Positions 1-8,275 are shown, counted from the first letter of the stretch. The stretch: 64,000 nt of DNA from Desulfobulbus sp. (GCA_028684915.1 JAQUEZ010000006.1:19355-83354), one strand, 5' to 3'. The notes: generated by a model not told the origin, from the sequence alone. Translations and numbers: made by a program.

Positions 1-296
1 TGCTGGATGTGGGACAGTGCAACGACGCCTACTCGGCGATCCAGATTGCCGTTGCCCTGGCCGGCGCCTTCGAGTGCGGAGTCAACGACCTGCCCCTGTC
101 CATGATCCTCTCCTGGTACGAGCAGAAGGCGGTGGTGATTCTCCTGACCCTGCTCCACCTGGGCATCAAGAACATCAAGTTGGGACCGACACTGCCGGCC
201 TTTATCACACCCAACGTGCTCAACTTCCTGGTGGAGAACTTCAATATCGCACCGATTACCACGGCAGAGGAAGATTTGAAGGCGATCCTCGGCTAA
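1..296 (+). CDS. hcp: Hybrid cluster protein (hydroxylamine reductase), C-terminal part
   Basis: The window opens inside this gene; about 97 residues are present, in frame from base 3. The tail carries the Hcp signature around CNDAYSAI, followed by the Glu/Cys/Lys-containing segment [11 protein letters not shown] and a conserved NIKLGP-LPAF-TPNVL stretch. Hcp proteins hold a hybrid Fe-S-O cluster and a cubane cluster in the cytoplasm. They reduce hydroxylamine in vitro and are credited in vivo with NO reduction and protein S-nitrosylation. The next genes (rubredoxin-like protein, flavodiiron protein, then norCB) fit a nitrosative-stress role. The N-terminal cluster ligands lie outside the window. 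Identification is from recognised family sequence, not a search. Confidence 0.9.
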   Translation, partial: LDVGQCNDAYSAIQIAVALAGAFECGVNDLPLSMILSWYEQKAVVILLTLLHLGIKNIKLGPTLPAFITPNVLNFLVENFNIAPITTAEEDLKAILG

Positions 297-303
297 CCGT
301 GCC

Positions 304-344
304 GGAAAAGGGCTTCCCGCCCATGTCGCGGGGATTCCTTTTCC
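304..344. other. Strong intergenic hairpin after hcp
   Basis: An outer stem GGAAAAGG/CCTTTTCC (304-311 with 337-344) encloses a second stem CCCGC/GCGGG (316-320 with 328-332). No T-run follows, so it is better read as an RNA-stabilising or attenuating hairpin between hcp and the rubredoxin-like gene than as a standard intrinsic terminator. Confidence 0.5.
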
Positions 345-377
345 GCCGGGGCGGAAGGATGACTGGAGGTAAATGTC

Positions 378-497
378 ATGCAGAAAGCAAAACGTTGGCA
401 ATGTACTGTCTGCGGATACCTGCACGAAGAAGCGGCCCCGCCAAACATATGTCCGAAATGCGGGGTCGATCGCTCCAAGTTTGTACCGTACAAGTAA
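378..497 (+). CDS. Rubredoxin-like mini-protein
   Basis: A 39-residue protein preceded by GGAGG at 366-370. It has two Cys pairs, C9-x2-C12 with a GY following (CTVCGY) and C25-x2-C28 (CPKCG), spaced as in the rubredoxin domain at the C-terminus of rubrerythrins. It should bind one Fe(SCys)4 centre and act as a small cytoplasmic electron carrier. It lies between hcp and the flavodiiron protein, and rubredoxins are the usual electron donors to flavodiiron proteins, so it is probably the redox partner of its neighbour. It is shorter than classical rubredoxin (about 52 residues), matching the short rubrerythrin-type variant. Confidence 0.85.
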   Translation: MQKAKRWQCTVCGYLHEEAAPPNICPKCGVDRSKFVPYK

Positions 498-581
498 CAA
501 GGAACAGTCAGTGGTGCCGCGGAAATTGCGATTGATTTGCAGCAGCGGATTTTCCCCGGCTAGAGGGGAAGGAGGATTTCG

Positions 582-1772
582 ATGGGCATTACCATCAAGG
601 ATCACATTACCTGGGTAGGAAAAATTGATTGGGAGCTGCGAAAGTTTCATGGCGAAGAATACTCCACCCACAGAGGCTCAACGTACAACTCATATCTTGT
701 CCGCGATGAAAAAACGGTATTGATCGATACCGTGTGGAAACCTTTCGCCAACGAATTCATCGAGAACCTGAAAAAAGAAATAGATCTGACAAAGATTGAC
801 TTCATTATCGCAAGTCACGCCGAAAGCGACCACAGCGGAGCCTTGCCGGAGCTGATGCGCCTGATTCCCGACACCCCCATCTACTGCACCGCCAATGCGG
901 TAAAGTCACTGAAGGGCCATTACCATCAGGACTGGAATTTCAGAACCGTCAAGACCGGCGACCGGCTAAATATCGGCTCGAAGGAGTTCATCTTTATCGA
1001 AGCGCCGATGCTTCATTGGCCGGACAGCATGTTCTGCTATTTGACCGAAGACAATGTCCTGTTCAGTAGCGATGCCTTCGGACAGCATTATGCGACAGAA
1101 CATCTGTTCAACGATCTGGTTGATCAAGCTGAACTGTTTCAGGAATGCCTCAAGTACTACGCGAATATCCTGACCCCTTTCAGCGCTTTCGTTGACCGGA
1201 AAATCAAGGAATTCGTCAGTCTGAACGTGCCTCTTGACATGATCTGCACCAGTCATGGCGTCATCTGGCGCGACAATCCGCTGCAGATTGTTACCAAATA
1301 CGTTGAATGGGCTGCGGATTACCAGGAAAACCAGGTAACCATTATCTACGACACGATGTGGGGCGGGACACGGAAAATGGCTGAGGCGCTTGCCTGTGGG
1401 ATCTCTGCGGAAGACAAAGAAGTTACGATCAAGATTTATAATGCCGCTCGTTCGGACAAGAATGACATTATCTCGGAAATTTTCAAATCAAAGGCTATTG
1501 TGGTCGGTTCCCCGACGATAAATCGCGGCATTCTCTCCGCAATAGCCGGAATTCTCGAGGAAATACGGGGGCTGAGCTTCAAGAACAAGAAAGCCGCAGC
1601 ATTCGGGGCCTATGGCTGGAGCGGAGAATCGGTTGCCATGATTACCGAGAGGCTACAGGCAGGAGGGTTCACGATGATCGACCACGGGTTGAAGGAGATG
1701 TGGAACCCCGATGAGCAGAGCCTGGTGAACTGCATGAACTTTGGCAAAGACTTTGCTCAGCAGCTGAAATAA
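582..1772 (+). CDS. Flavodiiron protein (NO/O2 reductase, FprA type)
   Basis: A 396-residue class A flavodiiron protein. The N-terminal metallo-beta-lactamase-like domain (about 1-250) keeps the full diiron ligand set at canonical spacing: H79, E81, D83, H84 (HAESDH), H145, D164 and H225. The C-terminal flavodoxin domain (about 253-396) starts at VTIIYDTMWGGT, the FMN phosphate loop. The enzyme reduces NO to N2O and/or O2 to water in the cytoplasm, taking electrons from rubredoxin. An AGGAGG-like site at 570-575 supports the ATG. Next to hcp, the rubredoxin-like gene and norCB it forms an NO/O2 defence set. The preference between O2 and NO cannot be read from sequence. Confidence 0.93.
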   Translation: MGITIKDHITWVGKIDWELRKFHGEEYSTHRGSTYNSYLVRDEKTVLIDTVWKPFANEFIENLKKEIDLTKIDFIIASHAESDHSGALPELMRLIPDTPIYCTANAVKSLKGHYHQDWNFRTVKTGDRLNIGSKEFIFIEAPMLHWPDSMFCYLTEDNVLFSSDAFGQHYATEHLFNDLVDQAELFQECLKYYANILTPFSAFVDRKIKEFVSLNVPLDMICTSHGVIWRDNPLQIVTKYVEWAADYQENQVTIIYDTMWGGTRKMAEALACGISAEDKEVTIKIYNAARSDKNDIISEIFKSKAIVVGSPTINRGILSAIAGILEEIRGLSFKNKKAAAFGAYGWSGESVAMITERLQAGGFTMIDHGLKEMWNPDEQSLVNCMNFGKDFAQQLK

Positions 1773-1848
1773 ACCAATGTTGAACAACCTGGACGTAGCG
1801 CCGATAGCGTCATACATAGAACCAAATCACAGCAAAGGAGATTACGTT

Positions 1849-2517
1849 ATGACGATTCAAGACGCAGCAGCACTGGAGAAAACCAAAGCAGATTTTTCGG
1901 TTGAGAAAATGCTGGAAATCAGGGCAAAGGCACAGGAGGCGGTTAACCGGATCGCTTCCCGGGTTCAGGTCGGCATGCTGGAGGAAGATGCCAACAAACT
2001 GGTGGTCGACACCTTAAAGGAGATGGGAGCTACAAAAGCATTTCACAAACCATATATCCGCTTCGGCAGCAACACCACCATTACCTTTGGCGCGGATTCG
2101 GTGCCGGGAATCCGTTTAGGTGCAGATGACATCTACTTCATAGACATCGCACCGGTTTGGGATGGCTACGAAGGTGACGCCGGCGACACCTTCGTTACCG
2201 GGAGCAATCCGGAACTGAAACGTTGCGCAGTTGACGCCAAAAAGATCTTTGAAGCCGTTGCCGTCAAGTGGAAAAAAGACAAAGCTACCGGCGTCGAACT
2301 GTATGAATTCGCCCAAAAAATGGCGAAAGATCTGGGCTGGGAGTTGAACATGGATCTGGGCGGGCATCGCCTGGGCGACTATTCCAGTGCCGAGCACTAC
2401 GAAGGACCGTTGCACGAAATTGCATTTCACCCCAAGGCAAATATCTGGATGGTTGAGATTCATATCCGGAATCCGCAGAATACCTTCGGGGCCTTTTATG
2501 AAGACTTGCTCGTCTAA
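1849..2517 (+). CDS. M24 family metallopeptidase-fold protein
   Basis: A 222-residue protein with the pita-bread (creatinase/aminopeptidase P) catalytic domain only. The five metal ligands of M24 enzymes are recognisable: D in IDIAPVWDG, D in GDAGDTF, H in LGGHRLGDY, E in MVEIHIRNP and E in AFYEDLLV. I chose the ATG at 1849 because it follows AAAGGAG at the right distance; an upstream in-frame ATG at 1777 has no ribosome site. Stand-alone short M24 proteins include methionine or proline aminopeptidases and non-peptidase enzymes, so the substrate is open. A hairpin terminator follows immediately. Confidence 0.8.
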   Translation: MTIQDAAALEKTKADFSVEKMLEIRAKAQEAVNRIASRVQVGMLEEDANKLVVDTLKEMGATKAFHKPYIRFGSNTTITFGADSVPGIRLGADDIYFIDIAPVWDGYEGDAGDTFVTGSNPELKRCAVDAKKIFEAVAVKWKKDKATGVELYEFAQKMAKDLGWELNMDLGGHRLGDYSSAEHYEGPLHEIAFHPKANIWMVEIHIRNPQNTFGAFYEDLLV

Positions 2518-2536
2518 AAGCCTGTAACACTGCTTG

Positions 2537-2575
2537 ATCGCCACCTCATTCGCGCTCCGCGAGTGAGGTGGCGAT
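2537..2575 (+). terminator. Hairpin terminator after the M24 gene
   Basis: Perfect 12-bp arms, ATCGCCACCTCA (2537-2548) and TGAGGTGGCGAT (2564-2575), with a 15-nt loop. The following T-tract is weak (TTGACT). It is placed 19 nt after the M24 stop codon. Confidence 0.7.
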
Positions 2576-2638
2576 TTGACTCCCTCCTGGCAGCGTGGTC
2601 AAGGAACCTCTATGTATCAGATGAAAGGAGATTATACG

Positions 2639-2971
2639 ATGAAATGCACATCGATTTTTGTCGTTGTAGTTCTGTTTTGCTGTATGTCTGTTACTTCAGT
2701 GTCTGCTGATTCGAACAAAAGCATGAACGAAATGGCCAAGCAGGCGCCAGCTCTCAGTTTGATAACCGAAACGCCGGAACAAGGTTTTCAACTCGCAATC
2801 GCCCTGTCTCGGAAGGCAGTCAAAGCTACGCAGCCCAATAAAGAAATTCTGGTAAAACTGCGCGATGTCTATTCAAAAAATGCCGATTCCTTGATTGCAG
2901 TCTCGCAGGTTGTGGCCATTCATTTTCAGACCATTGCCGCAGCCAACAATTATTGGCGAGACAAAAAATGA
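2639..2971 (+). CDS. Small exported protein of unknown function
   Basis: A 110-residue protein whose start at 2639 follows AAAGGAG. The first roughly 22 residues form a signal peptide: MK, then a Val/Phe/Cys-rich hydrophobic core, ending VSADS. The mature part is mostly alpha-helical and polar, with no motif I recognise. It stands alone between two terminators, so it is probably a single-gene transcript. Its function cannot be inferred beyond periplasmic or extracellular location. Confidence 0.6.
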   Translation: MKCTSIFVVVVLFCCMSVTSVSADSNKSMNEMAKQAPALSLITETPEQGFQLAIALSRKAVKATQPNKEILVKLRDVYSKNADSLIAVSQVVAIHFQTIAAANNYWRDKK

Positions 2972-2996
2972 TTTCCGCCAAGCTCAATTTATTGAG

Positions 2997-3155
2997 TCAT
3001 TTTCGACTCGAATCCAGCAGTGGAATCTTGCCAGCCTCTTTCCGTGCAGCGAGGAAGATAGGCAGGTCCGGTGAAACGAGTTGAGCACTTCCCGTGGTCA
3101 AAGCACTAGATTTTATGACTGCTACCCGGGGGTCATCCGCGCTGGGGAGGCACTT
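2997..3155 (-). pseudogene. Possible 3' remnant of a lost gene
   Basis: The - strand stays open for 52 codons, ending in a TGA at 2997-2999, and reads like the end of a real protein (DDPRVAV..., then DLPIFLAARKEAGK...). There is no start codon, and a TAA closes it upstream. It lies in the otherwise gene-free gap between the small exported protein and the DUF488 gene. This may be chance; nothing else in 2972-3348 looks coding. Confidence 0.25.
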
Positions 3156-3159
3156 TTAA

Positions 3160-3197
3160 GGGATTGGCTTCTGTGTTGCGGCCAAGCCCTTTTTTTG
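3160..3197 (+). terminator. Intrinsic terminator
   Basis: The stem GGGATTGGC (3160-3168) pairs with GCCAAGCCC (3181-3189) with one mismatch, and is followed directly by seven T residues and TGTTTC. It points rightward and separates the transcript of the small exported protein from the DUF488 gene. Confidence 0.75.
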
Positions 3198-3348
3198 TTT
3201 CTTGTGCTCTCTGGTTTGATCTCTATCTATAATCTCGAACTCTCCTTTGTACTATGCCCTATACGGCACCCCTTTCAGTGGTAAACTTTATGCGTGCTTT
3301 TCAGGAAAGCCCAGTGAAATTTTGTGAGAAAGGCAAAGAAGAATCGTC

Positions 3349-3948
3349 ATGTCAGGACGGACCGAATCAGAAAAGGTTTCCACTGCAAATAAAGGTACGA
3401 TCCTAACCATCGGCCACTCCACACGGCCAATGGAAGAGTTCGTTACTCTCCTGCTTGAAAATGGGGTCAGAAGGATCGTCGATGTGCGAACAATTCCCCG
3501 TTCACGGCACAACCCGCAGTTCAATCGTGACACTTTACCGGAACCACTCGCAGAGAATGACATCGAATACTCCCATGTGCCGGGACTTGGCGGTCTCCGT
3601 CGCACCAGGGCTGACTCGCCGAACAAAGGATGGCACAATGACTCGTTTCGCGGATTTGCTGATTACATGCAGACCGGAGAGTTTGCGGAGAACATTGAAA
3701 AGCTGATGGAGTTCGGCAGACGGGAACGAGTTGCCGTCATGTGTGCCGAGACGCTGCCGTGGCGCTGTCATCGTTCGCTGATAGCAGACGCCTTGCTGGT
3801 GCGGGGAGCACGAGTTATTCATATCATGGGCAAAGGCAAGCTGATTGTCCATGAACTGACCCCATTCGCCCGGACAGACGGCGTTACGGTTACCTATCCG
3901 TCTGAGACCAGCAAAATAAAAGAATCGTCTCGAAGTCATAAAAAATAA
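3349..3948 (+). CDS. DUF488 domain protein
   Basis: A 199-residue protein with the DUF488 hallmarks: TIGHSTRP near residue 22, VDVRTIPRSRHNPQF, and the C-terminal CAETLPWRCHRS motif whose Cys/His pair is conserved in the family. No biochemical role is firmly established for DUF488. It is cytoplasmic and probably binds a small ligand or metal. The glutamine amidotransferase starts 24 nt downstream, so the two are likely co-transcribed. Confidence 0.85.
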   Translation: MSGRTESEKVSTANKGTILTIGHSTRPMEEFVTLLLENGVRRIVDVRTIPRSRHNPQFNRDTLPEPLAENDIEYSHVPGLGGLRRTRADSPNKGWHNDSFRGFADYMQTGEFAENIEKLMEFGRRERVAVMCAETLPWRCHRSLIADALLVRGARVIHIMGKGKLIVHELTPFARTDGVTVTYPSETSKIKESSRSHKK

Positions 3949-3972
3949 TGTAAGCCTATGAGAGGTTTGTTA

Positions 3973-4662
3973 ATGAAGGTACACGTCTTACAGCATGTCC
4001 CCTTCGAAGGTATAGGCAGTATGACGTCATGGTTGTCAGCCCGTGATGCAGGTGTCACTTATAGCCGATTTTACGAATCTGCTTTTTTGCCGGATCCGGA
4101 GAGTCTGGATCTCATAATCGCAATGGGCGGTCCTATGAGCGTCAACGATGAGGCTTCCTTCCCATGGCTTGCAAAGGAAAAGCAGTTTGTGCGGGATGCA
4201 ATCCAACTCGGTTTGCCGGTTATAGGCATCTGTCTCGGCGCGCAGCTCATTGCCAGCGCCCTGGGGGCGCGAGTCTACCCGAACAGCGAAATGGAAATCG
4301 GCTGGCTTGAGATTGAAGCAATTCCGGGCACAAACAATGTGTATCGATTTCCTGAAAAAATCACCGTATTCCACTGGCACGGAGAAACCTTCGATCTGCC
4401 CGTGGGTGCTACCAGGTTGGCAAAAAGCGCAGCATGTGCTAACCAGGCGTTTCAGATAGGCGAGAGGGTAATCGGTTTGCAATTCCATTTGGAAACGACA
4501 CCGGAAAGCCTTGATTCGATCATAAACAATTGCCGGGAAGAATTGATTGAAGCGGCCTACGTCCAGACCGAGTCATCGATGCGAGCCGCATCAAGCATTG
4601 AGTACGCAAACATCAACCGCCTTATGGAAGACATCCTCTCATTTGTCATGCGGCAGGGTTAG
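3973..4662 (+). CDS. Class I glutamine amidotransferase (GMP synthase-like)
   Basis: A 229-residue stand-alone GATase domain. The catalytic triad is visible: Cys in GICLGAQLIASALG, His in LQFHLE and Glu two to three residues later (TTPE). I preferred the ATG at 3973, preceded by AGAGG, over one at 3958 that has no ribosome site. Proteins of this type remove the amide from glutamine for an unidentified acceptor; many single-domain members have no known partner. The upstream neighbour is the DUF488 gene. Confidence 0.85.
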   Translation: MKVHVLQHVPFEGIGSMTSWLSARDAGVTYSRFYESAFLPDPESLDLIIAMGGPMSVNDEASFPWLAKEKQFVRDAIQLGLPVIGICLGAQLIASALGARVYPNSEMEIGWLEIEAIPGTNNVYRFPEKITVFHWHGETFDLPVGATRLAKSAACANQAFQIGERVIGLQFHLETTPESLDSIINNCREELIEAAYVQTESSMRAASSIEYANINRLMEDILSFVMRQG

Positions 4663-4758
4663 CAGGCTATGCCTAAGCCTGGTATGCCCGAGGGCCTGCC
4701 AGGGCGGAGAGTACTATGCTGAATGCTGCGTAGCGCGATACAGTGTCAGGGGGAAATA

Positions 4759-4875
4759 ATGAAAGAAAAAAAACAGGTCACAGGACCGCACAGGTTGCGG
4801 AGCAAAAGTCGTTTTTTCGGCTGCCTGCCGGGAAAAAATTACAAACCTGAGTTGCATTTGAATTTAGCTGCATAG
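4759..4875 (+). CDS. Possible 38-codon leader ORF upstream of norC
   Basis: An ATG preceded by AGGGGGA opens a 38-residue, very basic peptide (MKEKKQVTGPHRLRSKSR...) that ends 37 nt before norC. It has good initiation context but no recognisable domain. It could be a leader peptide in the nor transcript or simply chance. The rest of 4663-4912 holds no other gene. Confidence 0.3.
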   Translation: MKEKKQVTGPHRLRSKSRFFGCLPGKNYKPELHLNLAA

Positions 4876-4912
4876 TTGTTCCAGGTTTATCAAACGGGAA
4901 GGAGAATAAGGG

Positions 4913-5614
4913 ATGACGAAGAAGGCGGCTTTCTGGATTTTCTTGCTGGGAACCCTGTCGTCAGCGGCGCTTTTCCTGGGGCTTACCTGGGACATGCACC
5001 GACAGGTGGACGTCTTGTCTCGGGCGGACAAATTGTCGGACACGGTGGTTGCAGGGAAAAAATCATTTGAAAAACATAATTGCAACGATTGCCACACGAT
5101 TCTCGGTTTCGGCGGATACTATGCGCCGGACCTGACGAGGGTTGTGCAGAGGGTAGGCGAAGACGGGGTCCGCTACCGGATTAAGCACCCCGAGCTGGCC
5201 TTTGCCGCTTCGGTTCGCAAGATGCCGCAGCAGAATATTTCCGCTGCCGAAACGGAAAGTCTTCTCTCCTTTTTCAAATGGGTAGGGGAAATCGATAACG
5301 GTGATTGGCCGCCACAGGACAGCAAAAAGCGCCTGACTCGCGGAGAAAAGCGGCTGGTTGCCATGGCGGGAGTTTCGCCCGGGGCGGCAGTCTTCAAGTC
5401 TAAAGGGTGCATGAACTGCCATGCATTGGGCGGCAGCGGCGGTTCCTTCGGCCCGGCGCTCGACACGGTCGGCCGCACGCTCACCGCCGAACAGATCGGG
5501 CATTATATCAAAGACCCGAAAAGTGTGAACCCCCAAGCATTGATGCCGCCGCAAATTGACCTCACGGACCGTGAACTGGAAGAGGTCGCCAAATTCCTCG
5601 GAAATCAGAAATAA
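4913..5614 (+). CDS. norC: Nitric oxide reductase cytochrome c subunit with extra heme domain
   Basis: A 233-residue protein with one N-terminal membrane anchor (about 7-25) and two heme c motifs, CNDCH at 57-61 and CMNCH at 166-170. The first domain is the NorC type (CHTILGFGGYYAPDLTRV). The second is an added class I cytochrome c domain with a probable Met ligand near ALMPP. Ordinary NorC has one heme and about 150 residues, so this is a NorC-cytochrome fusion that could take electrons directly from periplasmic carriers. It starts after AAGGAG and lies 11 nt before norB. Confidence 0.9.
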   Translation: MTKKAAFWIFLLGTLSSAALFLGLTWDMHRQVDVLSRADKLSDTVVAGKKSFEKHNCNDCHTILGFGGYYAPDLTRVVQRVGEDGVRYRIKHPELAFAASVRKMPQQNISAAETESLLSFFKWVGEIDNGDWPPQDSKKRLTRGEKRLVAMAGVSPGAAVFKSKGCMNCHALGGSGGSFGPALDTVGRTLTAEQIGHYIKDPKSVNPQALMPPQIDLTDRELEEVAKFLGNQK

Positions 5615-5625
5615 GGAGGCAGCAG

Positions 5626-6957
5626 ATGGAATATCGTTCCCAAAGGATCGCTCACTGGTATTTCAGAATTGCCCTCGTTCTTTTTGTGCTCCAGGTGATC
5701 ATGGGGCTCTGGCTTGCCTATAATTACACCTTCACGGTACCGCAGGAAATTGTGGACGTTTTTCCATTCGCCACGGCACGGGCCATCCATACCAACCTGC
5801 TGGTGCTCTGGATGCTCCTCGGCTTCATGGGAGGCACGTATTACATCGTTCCCGAAGAAACCGGCAGCGAGGTCTATTCACCGAAACTGGCCTGGCTGCA
5901 GCTCATTGCACTGGTTGCAACCGGCGTCATCGCTATCATCGGCTTTCTCTTCGGCTGGACCAAGGGCAGACCTCTCCTGGAAATACCACCGCCGCTTAAT
6001 TACGTCGTAGTAATCGGGGCCTTGATTTTCCTGTTCAATATCGGCATGACCATGTTCAAGGCAAAGCGCTGGACCGTCATCCAGGCGGTACTCCTCGGCG
6101 GCCTGGTCTTTCTGGCCTTACTCTATCTTTTCGGTATCCCGTTTTACAAAAACGAAGTCATCGACTGGTATTACTGGTGGTGGGTCATCCACCTCTGGGT
6201 TGAAGGAGCATGGGAACTCGTGACCGGCGCCATTATGGCGTTCGTGCTCTTGAAATTGACCGGGGTGGAGCGTCACGTTGTGGAAAAATGGCTGTACGTG
6301 GAAATCGGCCTGTTTCTCTTTACCGGCATAGCCGGTACCGGCCATCATTATTACTGGATCGGGGCTCCCAAGTACTGGCTCTGGATCGGTGGCATTTTCT
6401 CCGCGCTCGAGCCCCTGCCGATCCTCTTGATGGTCATCGACACCATGCACCATGTCAAGCACCGCCAAACGCAGATTATCAACCCCCATACCTGGACCCT
6501 TGCGATCGGCTGTGCCATATTCCATTTCATCGGCGCCGGCATTTGGGGGTTTGCCCATACTCTTCCGCAGATCAACTACTACACCCATGGTTCGCAGGTC
6601 ACCGTTTCGCACGGACATCTCGCCTTTTTCGGCGCCTATGCCTTGCTCAATCTTACGGTGTTTTACTTTGCAATTCCGAAGCTGAAGGGAATTGAGGTCT
6701 ACCAGCCGACGCGTGCCAAGCTGGGGTTCTGGACCATGTGCAGCGCCATGATGCTCATGGGACTCACCTTCGGCATCGCCGGCGTATTGCAGAGCTACCT
6801 GGAGAGGGTGCTGGGCATGGGTTACATGACCGCCCAGGGGCATATGCGTCTCTGGATGGGAATTACCCTCGTCCTGGGGGTATTCTTCCTGGCAGGAGTG
6901 GTTGTGACGGTATTCGATCTGTTGTTTATGAAACCCGCGGTCAGGCGTGTGGAATAG
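5626..6957 (+). CDS. norB: Nitric oxide reductase catalytic subunit
   Basis: A 443-residue integral membrane protein with about 12 helices that reduces 2 NO to N2O. The active-site residues are all present at constant spacing: H189, E193, E197, H240, H241, E262, H329 and H331. These equal the known cNOR residues shifted by 18, and bind FeB and the two b hemes or line the proton path. H55 (AIHTN) is the likely second low-spin heme ligand. It is preceded by AAGGAGG and is clearly in an operon with norC. No norD/norQ maturation genes follow, as in other compact norCB loci. With hcp and the flavodiiron protein it gives respiratory and cytoplasmic NO removal. Confidence 0.95.
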   Translation: MEYRSQRIAHWYFRIALVLFVLQVIMGLWLAYNYTFTVPQEIVDVFPFATARAIHTNLLVLWMLLGFMGGTYYIVPEETGSEVYSPKLAWLQLIALVATGVIAIIGFLFGWTKGRPLLEIPPPLNYVVVIGALIFLFNIGMTMFKAKRWTVIQAVLLGGLVFLALLYLFGIPFYKNEVIDWYYWWWVIHLWVEGAWELVTGAIMAFVLLKLTGVERHVVEKWLYVEIGLFLFTGIAGTGHHYYWIGAPKYWLWIGGIFSALEPLPILLMVIDTMHHVKHRQTQIINPHTWTLAIGCAIFHFIGAGIWGFAHTLPQINYYTHGSQVTVSHGHLAFFGAYALLNLTVFYFAIPKLKGIEVYQPTRAKLGFWTMCSAMMLMGLTFGIAGVLQSYLERVLGMGYMTAQGHMRLWMGITLVLGVFFLAGVVVTVFDLLFMKPAVRRVE

Positions 6958-7213
6958 AGAGAGACCGTCAATCTATCGCAAACGACTGAGGACCTGATTA
7001 CCTGGGGTAGAACCAACAGTAGTGTCACCAGGGGCCATCCTATCTGCAGCAGTCATATCCCCTGAAATTGTCATCACCAAATCTGCCGGGTTTTCGGTCA
7101 ATGTCTCTTACCATAGGGGGCCGAGGCAACTTTTCTGATAGTGCAGCGTATTCACGGCGTAATACATCTAGTATTGATTTACGGTTGTTCACGAAGTACG
7201 AGGCGGTTGGTAC

Positions 7214-7330
7214 GCGAAAGCACGGGCTTTGATCAAGAAGATTTCGCCGGTGGCTTGGCGCCACATCCACCTGAATGGGCACTACACCTTCCGTGGCAAC
7301 GGGCAGGTCATCGACCTGGCTGCGATCGTA
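7214..7330 (+). pseudogene. C-terminal remnant of a Tn3-type transposase
   Basis: About 39 codons read ARALIKKISPVAWRHI, HLNGHYTF and NGQVIDLAA, the typical C-terminus of Tn3-family transposases (SPVAW-HI--NGHY-F). Nothing upstream continues the frame, so only the tail of the gene survives. The surrounding 6958-7380 holds no intact gene. Confidence 0.6.
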
Positions 7331-7382
7331 GTGGGGGGAGTGGGGGTGACGGAATTTTCTGGGGTTCCAGCTTACAGCCCCT

Positions 7383-7733
7383 TTATACGTAGGTTACCCG
7401 CATGTGACCGACCCCACCCTTCTTCCGATCCTTTACGACGATATCGACATCTCGGCCAAGTAGGGTTAGAAGGTGACAGAGTTTTTCAAGCGAGAATCCT
7501 CTTAATTTCCCATGTTGGATCATAGAAACTTTTGGTTGCGGAATCCCAAGGATCACCACAGCTTCTTTCTGTGAGAGATGACGTTTTTCAATTATGTTAC
7601 TGATTTTTATTGCTAAGTTGCTTTTTACCAATAATTCTTCTGCGTCCGGTAACCCTAGATCTTCGAAAACATTGCCTGTGGAAGGAGTTACACTAATCTC
7701 TTCCAGGTATTGCTCTTCTCTTCTCTCTTTCAT
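7383..7733 (-). CDS. higA: HigA-like XRE antitoxin
   Basis: A 116-residue helix-turn-helix protein. The HTH covers about residues 48-100 (LSQKEAVVILGIPQPKVSMIQHG) and is of the HigA/COG5606 type. It starts after AAGGAAG and lies 31 nt downstream of the toxin gene. It should neutralise the neighbouring RelE-fold toxin and repress the operon through the palindrome at 8218-8243. Confidence 0.85.
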   Translation of the reverse strand: MKERREEQYLEEISVTPSTGNVFEDLGLPDAEELLVKSNLAIKISNIIEKRHLSQKEAVVILGIPQPKVSMIQHGKLRGFSLEKLCHLLTLLGRDVDIVVKDRKKGGVGHMRVTYV

Positions 7734-7764
7734 ACTAATCTTCCTTTCTTTCTATCTTTCTTCC

Positions 7765-8121
7765 TTAAATTCGCTCTTCGAGAGCCAGTTCCTTTGCTTT
7801 CTTGAGACGTATCTTGACAATCTCAATCTCGGGTTTTGGGGTTTCAATCCCTTTCTTCGATTTTTTCTGAAAAGCATGCAAGACATATAACTTGCTGCCA
7901 ATCTTGACGGTATACATCACCCTGTATGTGTTTCCGTCGTGATTATCACATATTTCAATTACCGTCGCCCCTCCACCGATTCCTTTGATCGGTTTGGCGT
8001 TGAATGCTTTCCCTCCTTCTTGTGCTGTCCGGAGGGCATGCCCCATGCAAATTTTCGTTTCATCTGGGAAATCTCTTAACTTCTCTCTTGAATCACCTAA
8101 AAATACGATCTCTTTTGACAT
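7765..8121 (-). CDS. higB: HigB-like RelE-superfamily toxin (phage Gp49-like)
   Basis: A 118-residue protein of the phage-derived Gp49-like/HigB family: LRDFPDETK, PIKGIGGGATVIEI, a YRVMYTV strand and the basic LHAFQKKSKKG loop, then a helical tail. Family members are ribosome-dependent mRNA endonucleases. Toxin-before-antitoxin order is typical of HigBA. Its ATG overlaps by one base the stop codon of a 19-codon ORF that has the stronger ribosome site, so toxin translation may be coupled. A second AAGGAG lies just before the toxin start. Confidence 0.85.
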   Translation of the reverse strand: MSKEIVFLGDSREKLRDFPDETKICMGHALRTAQEGGKAFNAKPIKGIGGGATVIEICDNHDGNTYRVMYTVKIGSKLYVLHAFQKKSKKGIETPKPEIEIVKIRLKKAKELALEERI

Positions 8122-8180
8122 TACGATTTCTCCTTACGCTGCGTCTCACGACGCTGCTTTGGTTCATGATCTTTTGTCAT
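8121..8180 (-). CDS. 19-codon leader ORF coupled to higB
   Basis: After GGAGGTGAT an ATG opens the peptide MTKDHEPKQRRETQRKEKS, whose TAA shares its last base with the toxin ATG (TAATG). The product is short, highly charged and without a domain. The arrangement suggests translational coupling that sets the toxin level. Confidence 0.5.
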   Translation of the reverse strand: MTKDHEPKQRRETQRKEKS

Positions 8181-8217
8181 ATCACCTCCGGATGTGTCAT
8201 CTTTCGCAGGTAGAATA

Positions 8218-8243
8218 ATGTTATACCAATATTGGTATAACAT
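8218..8243. promoter_or_regulatory. Perfect 26-bp palindrome, probable HigA operator
   Basis: ATGTTATACCAAT is followed directly by its exact reverse complement, 38 nt upstream of the leader ORF. A perfect dyad at this place is the usual autoregulatory operator of HigBA operons. Confidence 0.75.
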
Positions 8244-8275
8244 CAAGCGATAATAGTGGGCAGATAATTGCGCTT

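Noticed and set aside
3060..3160. Sequence starting GGAAGATAGGCAGGTCCGGTGA resembles the 5' end of selenocysteine tRNA, and the gap looks structured like a riboswitch.
   Set aside because: No matching 3' acceptor arm or CCA follows, and no riboswitch consensus could be completed; a - strand gene remnant fits about as well.
3081..3284. A + strand 67-codon frame across the terminator.
   Set aside because: It reads through the intrinsic terminator hairpin, has no ribosome site and looks like chance.
4790..4912. FNR/DNR-type TTGAT-N4-ATCAA site upstream of norC.
   Set aside because: Only half-matches such as TTTATCAAAC were found, with wrong spacing.
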